Below the pieces are notes generated by a model. The model was not told the origin of the DNA and made no database searches. It saw only the letters and a program-made list of their open reading frames with translations. A stretch of 64,000 nucleotides of DNA from Bradyrhizobium sp. RP6 (GTDB taxonomy: Bacteria; Pseudomonadota; Alphaproteobacteria; Rhizobiales; Xanthobacteraceae): NCBI RefSeq assembly GCF_003837805.1, contig NZ_RQIT01000001.1, positions 682,001 through 746,000 of the forward strand, read 5' to 3'. Positions 32,825 to 41,240 of this stretch are shown piece by piece; position 1 is the stretch's first letter, and every line of letters begins with the position of its first letter. The translations under genes were made by a program, and so were the position numbers.

Positions 32825-32924
32825 CTCGACCAAAGTCCCCCGGTTGATGTCGTTCAATTCGAGACGAGGAAGCCGGGCGATAAACCGCTACATCCTCGAA
32901 ACAAATCATGAACGGACACTATAT

Positions 32925-32939
32925 GTTCGATATGTGTTC
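32925..32939 (-). promoter_or_regulatory. LexA-binding SOS box (GTTC-N7-GTTC)
   Basis: The bases read GTTC-GATATGT-GTTC, an exact match to the alphaproteobacterial LexA operator GTTC-N7-GTTC. It lies 101 bases upstream of the lexA start in an A+T-rich stretch that probably contains the promoter. The direct-repeat operator has the same sense on the plus strand; its target is lexA on the minus strand. Confidence 0.9.
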
Positions 32940-33000
32940 CGCAACTGCTTAATTTACGGTGAACAGAGCGAAGCTCGCGCGATGCGTGTGGCCGTGCAGC

Positions 33001-34203
33001 TCAGGCGGGCAGGCGCAGCACCTCGCAAGGCGTGCCGGCCTCGGCCCTCGGCGCGAACGGTGCGCGCACGAGAAGTACCTGTGCTGCAGCCAGATTCGCA
33101 AGCAGAGAGGAGTCCTGATGGCCCACGGGAAGAGCGACGAGCGTACCGTCGTCACGCTGTTCCAGGCGCGCACGCAGATAATCCTCGCGCTGGTCGTTGG
33201 CACCGAGATCGCGGCCCAGCACGGCGAGCTCGCGGCGATGATGAATCACTGATCGGCCCGACAGGGCGCGAATCAGCGGCACCATGAACAGGAAGGCGCA
33301 CACATAAGAGGATACGGGATTGCCGGGCAGGCCGATCACGCGCATTGCGCCGAGTCGTCCGTGCATCATCGGCTTGCCGGGCCGAATCGCGATCTTCCAG
33401 AAGGCCATCGAGATGCCTTCGTCCTTGAGCGCCTGCTGGACCAGATCGTGGTCGCCGACCGACGCGCCACCGGTCGTGATCAGGATGTCGGCACCGCTCT
33501 CCCGGGCGCGACGGATGCCGGCGGAAGTGGCCTCCAAGGTATCGGCGGCAACGCCGAGGTCGATGGTCTCGGCGCCCTCGCTGCGGGCGAGCGCGTGTAG
33601 GGCATAGCCGTTGGAATAGACGATCTGGCCGTGACCCGGCGTGGTGCCCGGCATCACCAATTCGTCGCCGGTGGCGAGGATCGCGACCCTTGGACGGCGG
33701 CAGACGGCAAGATGCGGGTGGTTCATCCCGGCGGCCAGCGCGAGATCGCGCTCCGTGAGACGGCTTCCCTTGCGGAGCAGCACATCTCCCTCGCGGAAGT
33801 CGATGCCGGCGGGGCGGATGTGCCGACCGGGAATCGCCGCTTCCTTGATCGTGATGAGCTTGCCTTCCGCGACGGTGTCCTCCTGGATCACGACCGCATC
33901 GGCGCCGTCGGGAACGACGCCCCCGGTGAAGATCCGCACGGCTTCGCCGGGCCCAACCCTTCCCGCGAACGGTCGACCCGCCGCGACCTCGCCGGCGACC
34001 GCGAGCCTGGAGTCGACCGTTGCCGCATCGGCGGCGCGCACGGCATAGCCGTCCATCGCCGACATCGCCTGCGGCGGCTGCGTGCGCCGCGCCGCGACGT
34101 CGCGGGCGAGCACGCGATGGTAGGCCTCATCGAGGGAAGCCATCTCTTCAGGCAGCGGCTCTGCACCCGCCAGCACCGCGGCAAGCGCGTCAGAAACGGG
34201 CAT
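33001..34203 (-). CDS. moeA: Molybdopterin molybdenumtransferase MoeA
   Basis: Inserts molybdenum into adenylylated molybdopterin, the last common step of molybdenum cofactor synthesis. It is 400 aa. Conserved blocks are MSAMDGYAVRA near residue 50, FTGGVVPDGADAVVIQED, GDELV, ITTGGASVGDHD and GLPGNPVSS. The start at 34203 (MPVSDAL) is preferred over 34230. It sits upstream of lexA on the same strand. In many relatives moaC is its immediate neighbour, whereas here moaC lies 7 kb away. Confidence 0.95.
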   Translation of the reverse strand: MPVSDALAAVLAGAEPLPEEMASLDEAYHRVLARDVAARRTQPPQAMSAMDGYAVRAADAATVDSRLAVAGEVAAGRPFAGRVGPGEAVRIFTGGVVPDGADAVVIQEDTVAEGKLITIKEAAIPGRHIRPAGIDFREGDVLLRKGSRLTERDLALAAGMNHPHLAVCRRPRVAILATGDELVMPGTTPGHGQIVYSNGYALHALARSEGAETIDLGVAADTLEATSAGIRRARESGADILITTGGASVGDHDLVQQALKDEGISMAFWKIAIRPGKPMMHGRLGAMRVIGLPGNPVSSYVCAFLFMVPLIRALSGRSVIHHRRELAVLGRDLGANDQREDYLRARLEQRDDGTLVALPVGHQDSSLLANLAAAQVLLVRAPFAPRAEAGTPCEVLRLPA

Positions 34204-34324
34204 GAGGGCCACGGGCGGAAACTCCTGCAAATGGATGGCGAGAGTTCTAGCCGAGTGCAGGCGCGAGGCAAAGCAGCACGCAGGATGATTTATCCGGCGC
34301 GATTTCCGTCGTGGAGCAGGGAGC

Positions 34325-34417
34325 TCAAGTCCGCCGCGGCATGATCCGGAAGGCGAGACAGACCGGTACGAGGATAGCCATGGCGAGGACGAGAATGACG
34401 AGCGCCACCGCCAACAT
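34325..34417 (-). CDS. Possible 30-aa single-span membrane peptide
   Basis: An ATG-started frame encodes 30 residues: MLAVALVILVLAMAILVP, then VCLAFRIMPRRT. It has one hydrophobic span of about 22 residues followed by a positively charged end, the composition of a real small membrane protein. Its ATG lies three bases after the stop of the 68-aa ORF upstream, suggesting coupling. The ribosome-binding site is weak. It is not annotated by standard length cut-offs and could be chance. Confidence 0.35.
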   Translation of the reverse strand: MLAVALVILVLAMAILVPVCLAFRIMPRRT

Positions 34418-34420
34418 CGG

Positions 34421-34627
34421 TCAACGTTCTGCCGGATCGCTTGGACCGACGTCCAGTGCGATGTCGGGAGCTCTGGGATCCTGATCCTTGTCGGGCAGCG
34501 GATCGGCCATGGACTTCAGGTCGGCCGCCTTGCTGATCAGCTTGGCGGAAAGATCAGAATCCGAGGTGGTTCTGGCGAATTCAAGCAGGAGAGAGGCTTG
34601 CTTGGTGAGATAGGTTTTGCCGAGCAC
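34421..34627 (-). CDS. Small conserved-looking protein, possibly 5'-frameshifted
   Basis: 68 aa from GTG 34627: LGKTYLTKQASLLLEFA, then SAKLISKAADLKSM and an acidic/proline tail. The pattern resembles a small family in Bradyrhizobium containing KQA..LL.FA and KAADLK motifs; its function is unknown. The frame remains sensible upstream (WDFYIGRIDV) but has no start codon there. An ATG at 34664 is out of frame by one base, as if a single T near 34654 had been inserted. The protein could therefore be a truncated or frameshifted form of a gene of about 80 aa. Confidence 0.5.
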   Translation of the reverse strand: MLGKTYLTKQASLLLEFARTTSDSDLSAKLISKAADLKSMADPLPDKDQDPRAPDIALDVGPSDPAER

Positions 34628-34685
34628 GTCGATCCGTCCGATGTAGAAATCCCAACCGACTCATGAGTCCGAAGGGTGGTATTCC

Positions 34686-34758
34686 GTTCCCGGAACTCCG
34701 TACAAAAATGCACAGAGGCGTTGGGTTCCTCATCTTCAGCAAATTGAGTTCCGGAACC
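34686..34758. repeat. Inverted repeat between HAD gene and small ORF
   Basis: GTTCCCGGAACTC (34686-34698) and GAGTTCCGGAACC (34746-34758) are complementary apart from one extra C, with 47 bases between. Each arm is also palindromic by itself (GTTCCGGAAC). It lies just after the HAD gene on the minus strand and could act as a 3'-end structure or protein-binding pair. Confidence 0.6.
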
Positions 34759-34796
34759 GAGGGGCTCGGCGGACCTCTCGCGCCACCCGGTTGTCG

Positions 34797-35420
34797 TCAG
34801 ATGCCAAGCGCCCTCAATGCGTTCCCGACGTCGCCAGGCGACGTCACGTGCACGGCGTTCAAACCTCGCGCCCGCGCGCCCTCGATGTTCTCGGCGAGGT
34901 CGTCGAAGAACACGATACGACCGGCCGGCACTCCGATCGCGGCGACGACGTGGTCGAACGCCTCCGCATCCGGTTTGCGCAGGCCGATGCTGGACGACAG
35001 ATACAGCTCGCGGAAATGGCCGAGCACGCCGGCATACTCCTTCGAGAAATAGTCCACATGCGGCCGATTGGTGTTGGAGAAGGCGTAGAGCGGCATCTGC
35101 TTCGCCGCGCGCGGCAACAGCTCGGTGATATCTGGCATCTCGCCGGCGAAGATCGCGTTCCAGCCTTCCAGGAACTGCGCATCCGAAATGCCGATTCCGA
35201 GTGAAGCACGCAGCGAATCGAAATAGTCCTCGTCGCTGATCTTGCCCATCTCGTGCAGCCGGTAGGCCTCGTCACGCACATAGCGCGCGACGATGGCCTC
35301 GGGCTGACAGCCGGCATGTCCCGCCCAGCAGGCGATCGCCTTGGAGAAGTCGATGTCGAGCACCACGCGCCCGAGATCGAACAGAAGCGCATCCGCGCTG
35401 CCGGGAAAGAGCGATGTCAT
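34797..35420 (-). CDS. HAD-family phosphatase (YihX-like)
   Basis: 207 aa haloacid-dehalogenase hydrolase. Motif I is LLFDLGRVVLDID, the DLG variant seen in YihX-type sugar phosphatases, where Gly replaces the second motif-I Asp. Motif II is AFSNTN, motif III is the Lys in GLRKPDAEAF, and motif IV is FFDDLAENIEGA. An alpha-helical cap lies at about residues 18-85. A glucose-1-phosphate-like phosphatase activity is possible, but the substrate cannot be read from sequence. It starts at ATG 35420, 29 bases after the stop of the hydroxyacid dehydrogenase gene, so the two probably share a transcript. Confidence 0.85.
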   Translation of the reverse strand: MTSLFPGSADALLFDLGRVVLDIDFSKAIACWAGHAGCQPEAIVARYVRDEAYRLHEMGKISDEDYFDSLRASLGIGISDAQFLEGWNAIFAGEMPDITELLPRAAKQMPLYAFSNTNRPHVDYFSKEYAGVLGHFRELYLSSSIGLRKPDAEAFDHVVAAIGVPAGRIVFFDDLAENIEGARARGLNAVHVTSPGDVGNALRALGI

Positions 35421-35449
35421 TGCGTCCTTTTCACTTCAGTATCGGCAAG

Positions 35450-36583
35450 TCAGTAGCGATAGGGCTCGTGGTCGAACAGCGGGAACGCGCTGAACACGCT
35501 GGGCGCATTGGTGGCGGTCGCCGGATGCAGGCAGGATTTGTCGACCTCGGCGAACGAGGTGGCGCCCAGGAGGCCAAGGCAGCGCAGCACCTCGTCCTCC
35601 AGCAGCTCCAGCATCCGTGTGACTCCGGCCTCGCCTGCAGCCGCCAGCGCCCAGCATTGCAGCCTGCCGATGCCGACGAGGTCTGCACCCGCCGCGATCG
35701 CCTTGACGATATCGGTGCCGCGGCCGAAGCCGCCGTCGAGCATGATCTTGGCGCGGCCCTTCACGGCATCGACAATCTCGGGCAGCACGTGCATGGCGCC
35801 GCGGCCGTGGTCGAGCTGGCGGCCGCCATGGTTGGAGACGTAGATCCACTCGACGCCGTGATCGAGCGCGATCAGCGCATCTTCTGCCGTGGCAATGCCC
35901 TTGAGGATCAGCGGTATTTTGAACTTGTCCTTGATCATCTTCACGGTCCGCCACTCCAGGCCCTTCTGGAAATCGCCGCCGGTGGCGCGCAGGCGGCTCT
36001 CGCGAACGTAGCGCTTGGCGATGTCGCGCTCACGACGGCTGTAATGGGCGGTGTCGACGGTCAGGCAGAAAGCGGCATAGGCGTTCTTCTCGGCCCGGCT
36101 GACGACATCGGCGACGAAGGCGTCGTCGCCGCGGACATAGAGCTGATAGAGCCGCAGCGCATCGGGCGCGGCTTCGGCGGTCTTCTCGAGGCCAGGCTCG
36201 GAGACCGAGCTCAGCATGTGCGCGGCACCGAAAGTACCGGCGGCGCGTGCCACGCTTGCCGCCCCATCCGGATCGAAGATCTCGAGGGCGCCGACCGGGG
36301 CGAGCACCACCGGCAGGCGCATCCTGCGGCCGAATTGATCGACCCCTGCGTCGACCTTGCGGACATCGCGCAGCACGCGCGGGCGGAAGGCGATCTCGTC
36401 CAGCGCCATCCGGTTGCGGCGCATGGTGGTCTCGGTCTCGGCCGCGCCGACGATGTAGTCCCAGGCGTTCTGGTTCAGGTTGGCGCGCGCTTTCCGGATG
36501 AACTCGTGCAGGTTCTGGAACGGCTCGTTGCTGGCGCCGAGCTCGACGTTCCTTTCAGGCCGGATGCGGGGCGCTTCGTTCAT
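35450..36583 (-). CDS. FMN-dependent 2-hydroxyacid oxidase/dehydrogenase (LldD-like)
   Basis: 377 aa TIM-barrel flavoenzyme that oxidises L-2-hydroxyacids such as lactate, glycolate or mandelate. The active-site signature SNHGGRQLDHGRG contains the catalytic histidine. LAPVG, LYQLYV and the phosphate loop LDGGFGRGTDIVKA fit the FMN-binding family. ATG 36583 follows GGAGGACAACA, a good ribosome-binding site; an upstream in-frame start at 36619 is less likely. The N-terminus is soluble, with no membrane anchor. Substrate is not determined; a short-chain hydroxyacid is an inference. Divergent from the S41 protease. Confidence 0.87.
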   Translation of the reverse strand: MNEAPRIRPERNVELGASNEPFQNLHEFIRKARANLNQNAWDYIVGAAETETTMRRNRMALDEIAFRPRVLRDVRKVDAGVDQFGRRMRLPVVLAPVGALEIFDPDGAASVARAAGTFGAAHMLSSVSEPGLEKTAEAAPDALRLYQLYVRGDDAFVADVVSRAEKNAYAAFCLTVDTAHYSRRERDIAKRYVRESRLRATGGDFQKGLEWRTVKMIKDKFKIPLILKGIATAEDALIALDHGVEWIYVSNHGGRQLDHGRGAMHVLPEIVDAVKGRAKIMLDGGFGRGTDIVKAIAAGADLVGIGRLQCWALAAAGEAGVTRMLELLEDEVLRCLGLLGATSFAEVDKSCLHPATATNAPSVFSAFPLFDHEPYRY

Positions 36584-36886
36584 TGTTGTCCTCCCGAGAA
36601 TTTGAACTCTTATCGTCATCGCCTATCGCGTCCGGCCCTCCAAAACCATCCTAAAATCGCATAGCTGCGAGGCGTGGGCGGCCCGACCGGTTTGCGCTTC
36701 GCGCGAAACAGTTTCGGAACGTTGCCAAAAGTTTAGGCCAAGGCGAAGGGATTTCTTCGTATACCCGCCAGCGTGGCATCCCGGCCTTGAAGAAACCGGA
36801 ATGGTATTGTGAGAAGTGGGCTGGATCGCCATTTCCAGGGCGCTCCCAACCCCAAGAGAACCGCCAAGCAAAAGGCTACCTCATCC
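36584..36886. other. Divergent promoter region, hydroxyacid dehydrogenase / S41 protease
   Basis: 303 bases between two divergent genes, relatively A+T-rich between 36630 and 36760. It should contain promoters for both directions. Candidate -10-like hexamers occur, but no pair with standard spacing was convincing. No small gene was seen, though the S41 reading frame is open back to 36809. Confidence 0.4.
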
Positions 36887-38224
36887 ATGCGGAAAACCCT
36901 GCTGTTCCCCCTCGGCGCGCTCACCGGAGCGTGTCTGACCCTTCTGGTAGCCGGCCCGCACAGCGGCGTATGGGCGGCACGGGCAGCAGCGACCGCGGAC
37001 GATGCCTACTCCCAGCTCAATTTGTTCGGCGCGGTGTTCGAGCGGGTCAAGGCCAGCTATGTCGAGAAGCCCGACAACGCCAAGCTGATCGAGGGCGCGA
37101 TCACCGGCATGGTGACCTCACTCGATCCGCACTCGCGCTACATGAACGCCAAGGCCTGGACCGAGATGCAGGAGACCACCTCCGGCGAGTTCGGCGGGCT
37201 CGGCATCGAGGTCACCATGGAGGATGGCCTCGTCAAGGTGGTCTCGCCGATCGACGACACGCCGGCCTCGAAGGCCGGCATCATGTCGGGCGACCTCATC
37301 AGCAAGATCGACGGCGAGGCCGTGCAGGGGATGACGCTCGAACAGGCCGTCAACAAGATGAAGGGTCCCGTCGATACCAAGACCAAGCTTACCATCGTGC
37401 GCAAGGGCGCCGATGCGCCGCTCGACGTTTCGATCACGCGCGAAATCATCCATGTGCGTCCGGTGCGCTTCCACATCGAGAACGGCGACATCGGCTATAT
37501 CCGCGTCACCTCCTTCAACGAGCAGACCACCGACGGCCTGAAGAAGGCGATCGCGTCGATCTCCAAGCAGGTCCCGGCGGAGAAGCTCGCAGGTTACGTG
37601 ATGGATCTGCGCAACAATCCGGGCGGACTGCTCGATCAGGCCGTGTCGGTGTCGAGCGCCTTCCTGCAGCGCGGCGAGGTCGTCTCGACACGCGGCCGCA
37701 ATCCGGACGAGACTCAGCGTTTCACCGCGCATGGCGGCGACCTCACCAAGGGCAAACCGCTCGTGGTCCTGATCAATGGCGGATCGGCCTCGGCCTCGGA
37801 AATCGTGGCCGGCGCGCTGCACGACCACAAGCGGGCGACGCTGATCGGCACGCGCTCGTTCGGCAAGGGCTCGGTGCAGACCATCATTCCGCTCGGCTCC
37901 GGCAACGGCGCGCTGGCGCTGACCACGGCGCGCTACTACACGCCGTCGGGCCGCTCGATCCAGGCTCAGGGCATCGCGCCCGACATCGAGATCCTCCAGG
38001 ACGTGCCGCCCGAGCTGAAGGGCCGGATGGACACCATGGCGGAATCCCAGATGCGCGGCCATCTGTCGGCTTCCGACGGCACCGAGCAGACCGGATCGCA
38101 GTCCTATGTCCCGCCGGAAGAGAAGGACGACAAGGCCCTGCATGCGGCCTACGATTTCCTCCACGGCGTGACCGCGAATGCCGTCGCCTCGAAGCCCGCG
38201 TCGAAGGCTGCGGTTCCGAACTAG
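36887..38224 (+). CDS. ctpA: C-terminal processing peptidase, S41 family (CtpA-like)
   Basis: Periplasmic serine protease of the Prc/CtpA type; 445 aa. A signal peptide or anchor occupies residues 1-35. A PDZ domain lies at about 100-180 (GGLGIEVT, PASKAGIMSGD). The catalytic core follows, with Ser302 in GGSASASEI and Lys327 in FGKGSVQ, 25 residues apart as in E. coli Prc. The C-terminal tail is about 90 residues long and polar. ATG 36887 (MRKTLLF) begins the signal peptide; an in-frame start at 36809 would place 26 polar residues before it. A strong terminator follows. Confidence 0.92.
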   Translation: MRKTLLFPLGALTGACLTLLVAGPHSGVWAARAAATADDAYSQLNLFGAVFERVKASYVEKPDNAKLIEGAITGMVTSLDPHSRYMNAKAWTEMQETTSGEFGGLGIEVTMEDGLVKVVSPIDDTPASKAGIMSGDLISKIDGEAVQGMTLEQAVNKMKGPVDTKTKLTIVRKGADAPLDVSITREIIHVRPVRFHIENGDIGYIRVTSFNEQTTDGLKKAIASISKQVPAEKLAGYVMDLRNNPGGLLDQAVSVSSAFLQRGEVVSTRGRNPDETQRFTAHGGDLTKGKPLVVLINGGSASASEIVAGALHDHKRATLIGTRSFGKGSVQTIIPLGSGNGALALTTARYYTPSGRSIQAQGIAPDIEILQDVPPELKGRMDTMAESQMRGHLSASDGTEQTGSQSYVPPEEKDDKALHAAYDFLHGVTANAVASKPASKAAVPN

Positions 38225-38247
38225 ACCTTACGATCTCCAGGTATGAA

Positions 38248-38288
38248 TCGCCCGGGGGTGGATGACCGCTCCCGGGTGAATGTTTTTT
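38248..38288 (+). terminator. Intrinsic terminator after the S41 protease gene
   Basis: TCGCCCGGG pairs with CCCGGGTGA (9 bp with one G-U) and is followed by TGTTTTTT. It lies between convergent genes, with the T-run serving the plus-strand transcript. Confidence 0.85.
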
Positions 38289-38330
38289 AGGAACGCCCTC
38301 GGAGTCATCCCCTCCATCGCGGCGGAAGCC

Positions 38331-41063
38331 CTAACCGGCCTCGCGGCGACGCCTCTCGTTGCCTTCGCGCCGGGCGAGCCGGCTGCGATGCAGTGCAAAC
38401 AGCTCCGGCATCTTGTCGGCCGGCCTGGCGGCACTGAACAGATAACCCTGCATCTCGGAACAGCCGAGCGCGCGAAGCAGGCGCTGCTGCTCCTCGGTCT
38501 CGACGCCCTCGGCCGTGGTGGTCATGCGGCGGGAGGCCGCCAGATTGACGACGGCCTGAACGATGCTGGCGGAGCCGTCGGGGCGGGCGATGTCGTCGAC
38601 GAAACAGCGGTCGATCTTGATCTTGTCGAAGGGGAAACGGTGCAGATAGCTCAGGGATGAGTAGCCGGTGCCGAAATCGTCGAGCGCGATGCGCACGCCG
38701 ATGGCGCGGAGCTGGTGCAGGATCGCAAGCGCGGCATCGTCGTCGCGGATCAGGACCGCCTCGGTGATCTCGAGCTCGAGCCGGCTCGCCGGCAGGTTCG
38801 ACGCGGCGAGCGCCGCCATGATCTTCAGCGCCAGCGTGCCGCTCTTGAACTGCACCGGCGAGACGTTGACCGCGAGGCGGATGTCGTCGGGCCAGGCGGC
38901 TGCGTCCCGGCAGGCGGTGGCCAGCACCCATTCGCCGATCTCGTTGATGAGGCCGGTGTCTTCGGCGATCGGGATGAACTCGGCCGGCGAGACCATGCCG
39001 CGCTCGGGATGGCGCCAGCGCACCAATGCCTCGCAGCCGGTGATGCGGTCGTCCTTCAGGCTAAGGCAAGGCTGGTAATAGACCTCGAGCCCTCCTTCGA
39101 AACCGCCTTGGGCGATGGCGTGGCGCAGGTCGCTCTCGAGCTGGCGACGCTCGCGGACCCTGGCGTCCATCTCCGGCTCGAAGAAGCGGTAGGTGCGGCG
39201 TCCGGCGGATTTCGCCGCGTACATCGCCATGTCCGCGTTCTTGAGGATCTGGTCCAGCACCGTGCCGTGTTCCGGTGCGAGCGCGATGCCGATGCTGGCA
39301 TCGGTGGTGAGATGATGGCCCATGCAATCGAACGGCGTGCGGATGGCTTCGAAGACCCGCGCGACGAGCTTATTGACCTGGTCCGGCGACGTCACCGCGC
39401 TCTGTACGATGGCGAATTCGTCGCCGCCAAGTCGCGCCACGAAGTCCGCCGGGCCTGCACAGCGCTGGAGGCTCGCCGCTACCGACTTCAGCAGCTCGTC
39501 GCCGACGAGATGGCCGAGCGCGTCGTTGACGCCCTTGAACTCGTCGATGTCGATGTAATGCACCGCGATCTGTTTGCCGTCGCGGACCGCTGCCAGCGCT
39601 TCGCGCAGATGGTCGTGGAACATGGTGCGGTTGGGCAGATCCGTCAGCGCATCGTAATGGGCGAGGTGGGTGATGCGCTCCTCGATGCGACGGCGCTCCG
39701 TGATGTCCTCATGGGTCGCGACCCAGCCGCCATCCGCGAGCGGTTCGTTGAGGATGTGGATCGAGCGCCCGTCGGAGGTATCGACCACCATGGAATTGCG
39801 CACATGGATGTCCTTCAGCACGAGCCCGACGTAAGCGTCGACGTCGCCGGTGAACGAGCCGGTTGCCTTGCGGTGGGTGATGATGTCGTGGAAGCTGGAG
39901 CCGGGCTTCACGACCTCGGCCGACAATCCGTACATCTCGATGTAGCGCTGGTTGCAGACCACGAGGCGCTGCTCGGCGTCGAACAGCAAGAGGCCCTGCG
40001 TCATGTTGTTGACGGCGCGGTCGAGCCGCTGCTTCTCCAGAGTCAGCCGTTCCCGGGAAAGGCGGTGCTGCTCCAGCAGCTTGCGCACGATCGCTATCAG
40101 CACGCCTGCGATGGCGAGCGCGGAAGAGACGGCGATCGAGATCAGAATGCCGATCTGCTCGCGCCAGTCCGCCAGAGCCGCCGCGCGCGTCGTGGTGGCC
40201 ATCATCAGGATCGGGAAGTGGGGCAGGGCACGGGAGGAGATCAGCCGGTCCTCGCCGTCGACGGGGCTGTTGAAGCGGCCGGCGAAATGATCGAGCCCGA
40301 ACACCCTCTGATTGGCGAACGAGCCGATCTTGAAATTACGTCCCATCAATTCGCTGGAATGGGGGTAACGGGCGAGCAGCGTGCCGTCGCGATGCAGCAT
40401 CGAGATCGTCGCGCCTTCGCCGAGCACGACGGAGGCGAAGAATTTCTCGAAGTTGGCGGGCTCGATCCCGCGTCCGACGACACCGAGGAACTCGCCGCTT
40501 GGTGCGACGATCCTCCGGGCCACCAGAATGGTCCATGCGCCGGAGATGCGGCTGTGCAGCGGCTCGATCAGGACGTCAGGTGAATAGGGATCGTATTTGA
40601 AGGTGCGGAAGTAGGCGCGATCGGCAACGTTCACCTTTGGAGCCGGCCATGCCGTCGACGAGTTGATCAGATTGCCTTCGGCATCGATGATGTTGACGCC
40701 GCCCATGTAGGGCAGCGCCTCGATCTTCGATCGCAGCATCCGGTGGACATCCTCGCCTGAGAGGTGCTTGCGGTATTCCCTGCCGGTCGTGATTCCGGCG
40801 GTGCGGACATGGTCGACGAAATCCTTCTGGATGACCGCGAAATCCTGCAATTGCTGATCGAAATGATGCGCGAGCAGCAGGACGGTATTTTCCAGCTCGC
40901 GGCCGGAGTTGCGCAGCGCCCGCTCACGGAAGTTCTGCGCCATCAGGACCGAGCCGATGGCGATGGCCACGATCAGCAGCGTGCCGCCCATCACCAGCCA
41001 GCGGACCGGTCCGCCGCGCACGAATGCCTGTTCAAAGAGGCGACTGCCGAATTTCGTCATCAT
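38331..41063 (-). CDS. Membrane Cache-PAS-GGDEF-EAL c-di-GMP protein
   Basis: 910 aa signalling protein. Membrane spans at about residues 21-42 and 303-327 bracket a periplasmic Cache-type sensor. A PAS domain (about 345-455) follows, then GGDEF (about 460-625) and EAL (about 640-890). The GGDEF motif is intact at 546-550. The usual RxxD inhibitory site five residues before it reads GPAD, so product inhibition is probably absent. The EAL motif is intact (EAL at 678-680), with NVSPVQF, DDFGTGYSS and AEGVET present, so phosphodiesterase activity is plausible. Whether the net effect is synthesis or breakdown cannot be told. It is probably monocistronic, facing the S41 gene. Confidence 0.93.
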   Translation of the reverse strand: MMTKFGSRLFEQAFVRGGPVRWLVMGGTLLIVAIAIGSVLMAQNFRERALRNSGRELENTVLLLAHHFDQQLQDFAVIQKDFVDHVRTAGITTGREYRKHLSGEDVHRMLRSKIEALPYMGGVNIIDAEGNLINSSTAWPAPKVNVADRAYFRTFKYDPYSPDVLIEPLHSRISGAWTILVARRIVAPSGEFLGVVGRGIEPANFEKFFASVVLGEGATISMLHRDGTLLARYPHSSELMGRNFKIGSFANQRVFGLDHFAGRFNSPVDGEDRLISSRALPHFPILMMATTTRAAALADWREQIGILISIAVSSALAIAGVLIAIVRKLLEQHRLSRERLTLEKQRLDRAVNNMTQGLLLFDAEQRLVVCNQRYIEMYGLSAEVVKPGSSFHDIITHRKATGSFTGDVDAYVGLVLKDIHVRNSMVVDTSDGRSIHILNEPLADGGWVATHEDITERRRIEERITHLAHYDALTDLPNRTMFHDHLREALAAVRDGKQIAVHYIDIDEFKGVNDALGHLVGDELLKSVAASLQRCAGPADFVARLGGDEFAIVQSAVTSPDQVNKLVARVFEAIRTPFDCMGHHLTTDASIGIALAPEHGTVLDQILKNADMAMYAAKSAGRRTYRFFEPEMDARVRERRQLESDLRHAIAQGGFEGGLEVYYQPCLSLKDDRITGCEALVRWRHPERGMVSPAEFIPIAEDTGLINEIGEWVLATACRDAAAWPDDIRLAVNVSPVQFKSGTLALKIMAALAASNLPASRLELEITEAVLIRDDDAALAILHQLRAIGVRIALDDFGTGYSSLSYLHRFPFDKIKIDRCFVDDIARPDGSASIVQAVVNLAASRRMTTTAEGVETEEQQRLLRALGCSEMQGYLFSAARPADKMPELFALHRSRLARREGNERRRREAG

Positions 41064-41240
41064 GCTGGATCATTGCCGGGCACACCTCAGGATCAATGCT
41101 TGGCCCTGGAAACACCCGTTGGTTTACGGGAACGGTGTGGAGGCAAAGTTAGGAAGCGCGGTTAACGCAACATGAAGGGCGGCGCACAAATGCAATCGAA
41201 GCGCGCCGCGCGAGAGGCGGTTCGCCGAATCAAGCGCGTG

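Noticed and set aside
34339..34351. Third copy of the palindromic intergenic repeat
   Set aside because: Only 13 bases match (GCATGATCCGGAA), inside the possible 30-aa ORF, with no partner arm.
34686..34740. EcfG (general stress sigma) promoter at GGAAC...CGTT
   Set aside because: The GGAAC and CGTT elements are 22 bases apart, too far for the 16-17 base spacing, and point away from any gene.
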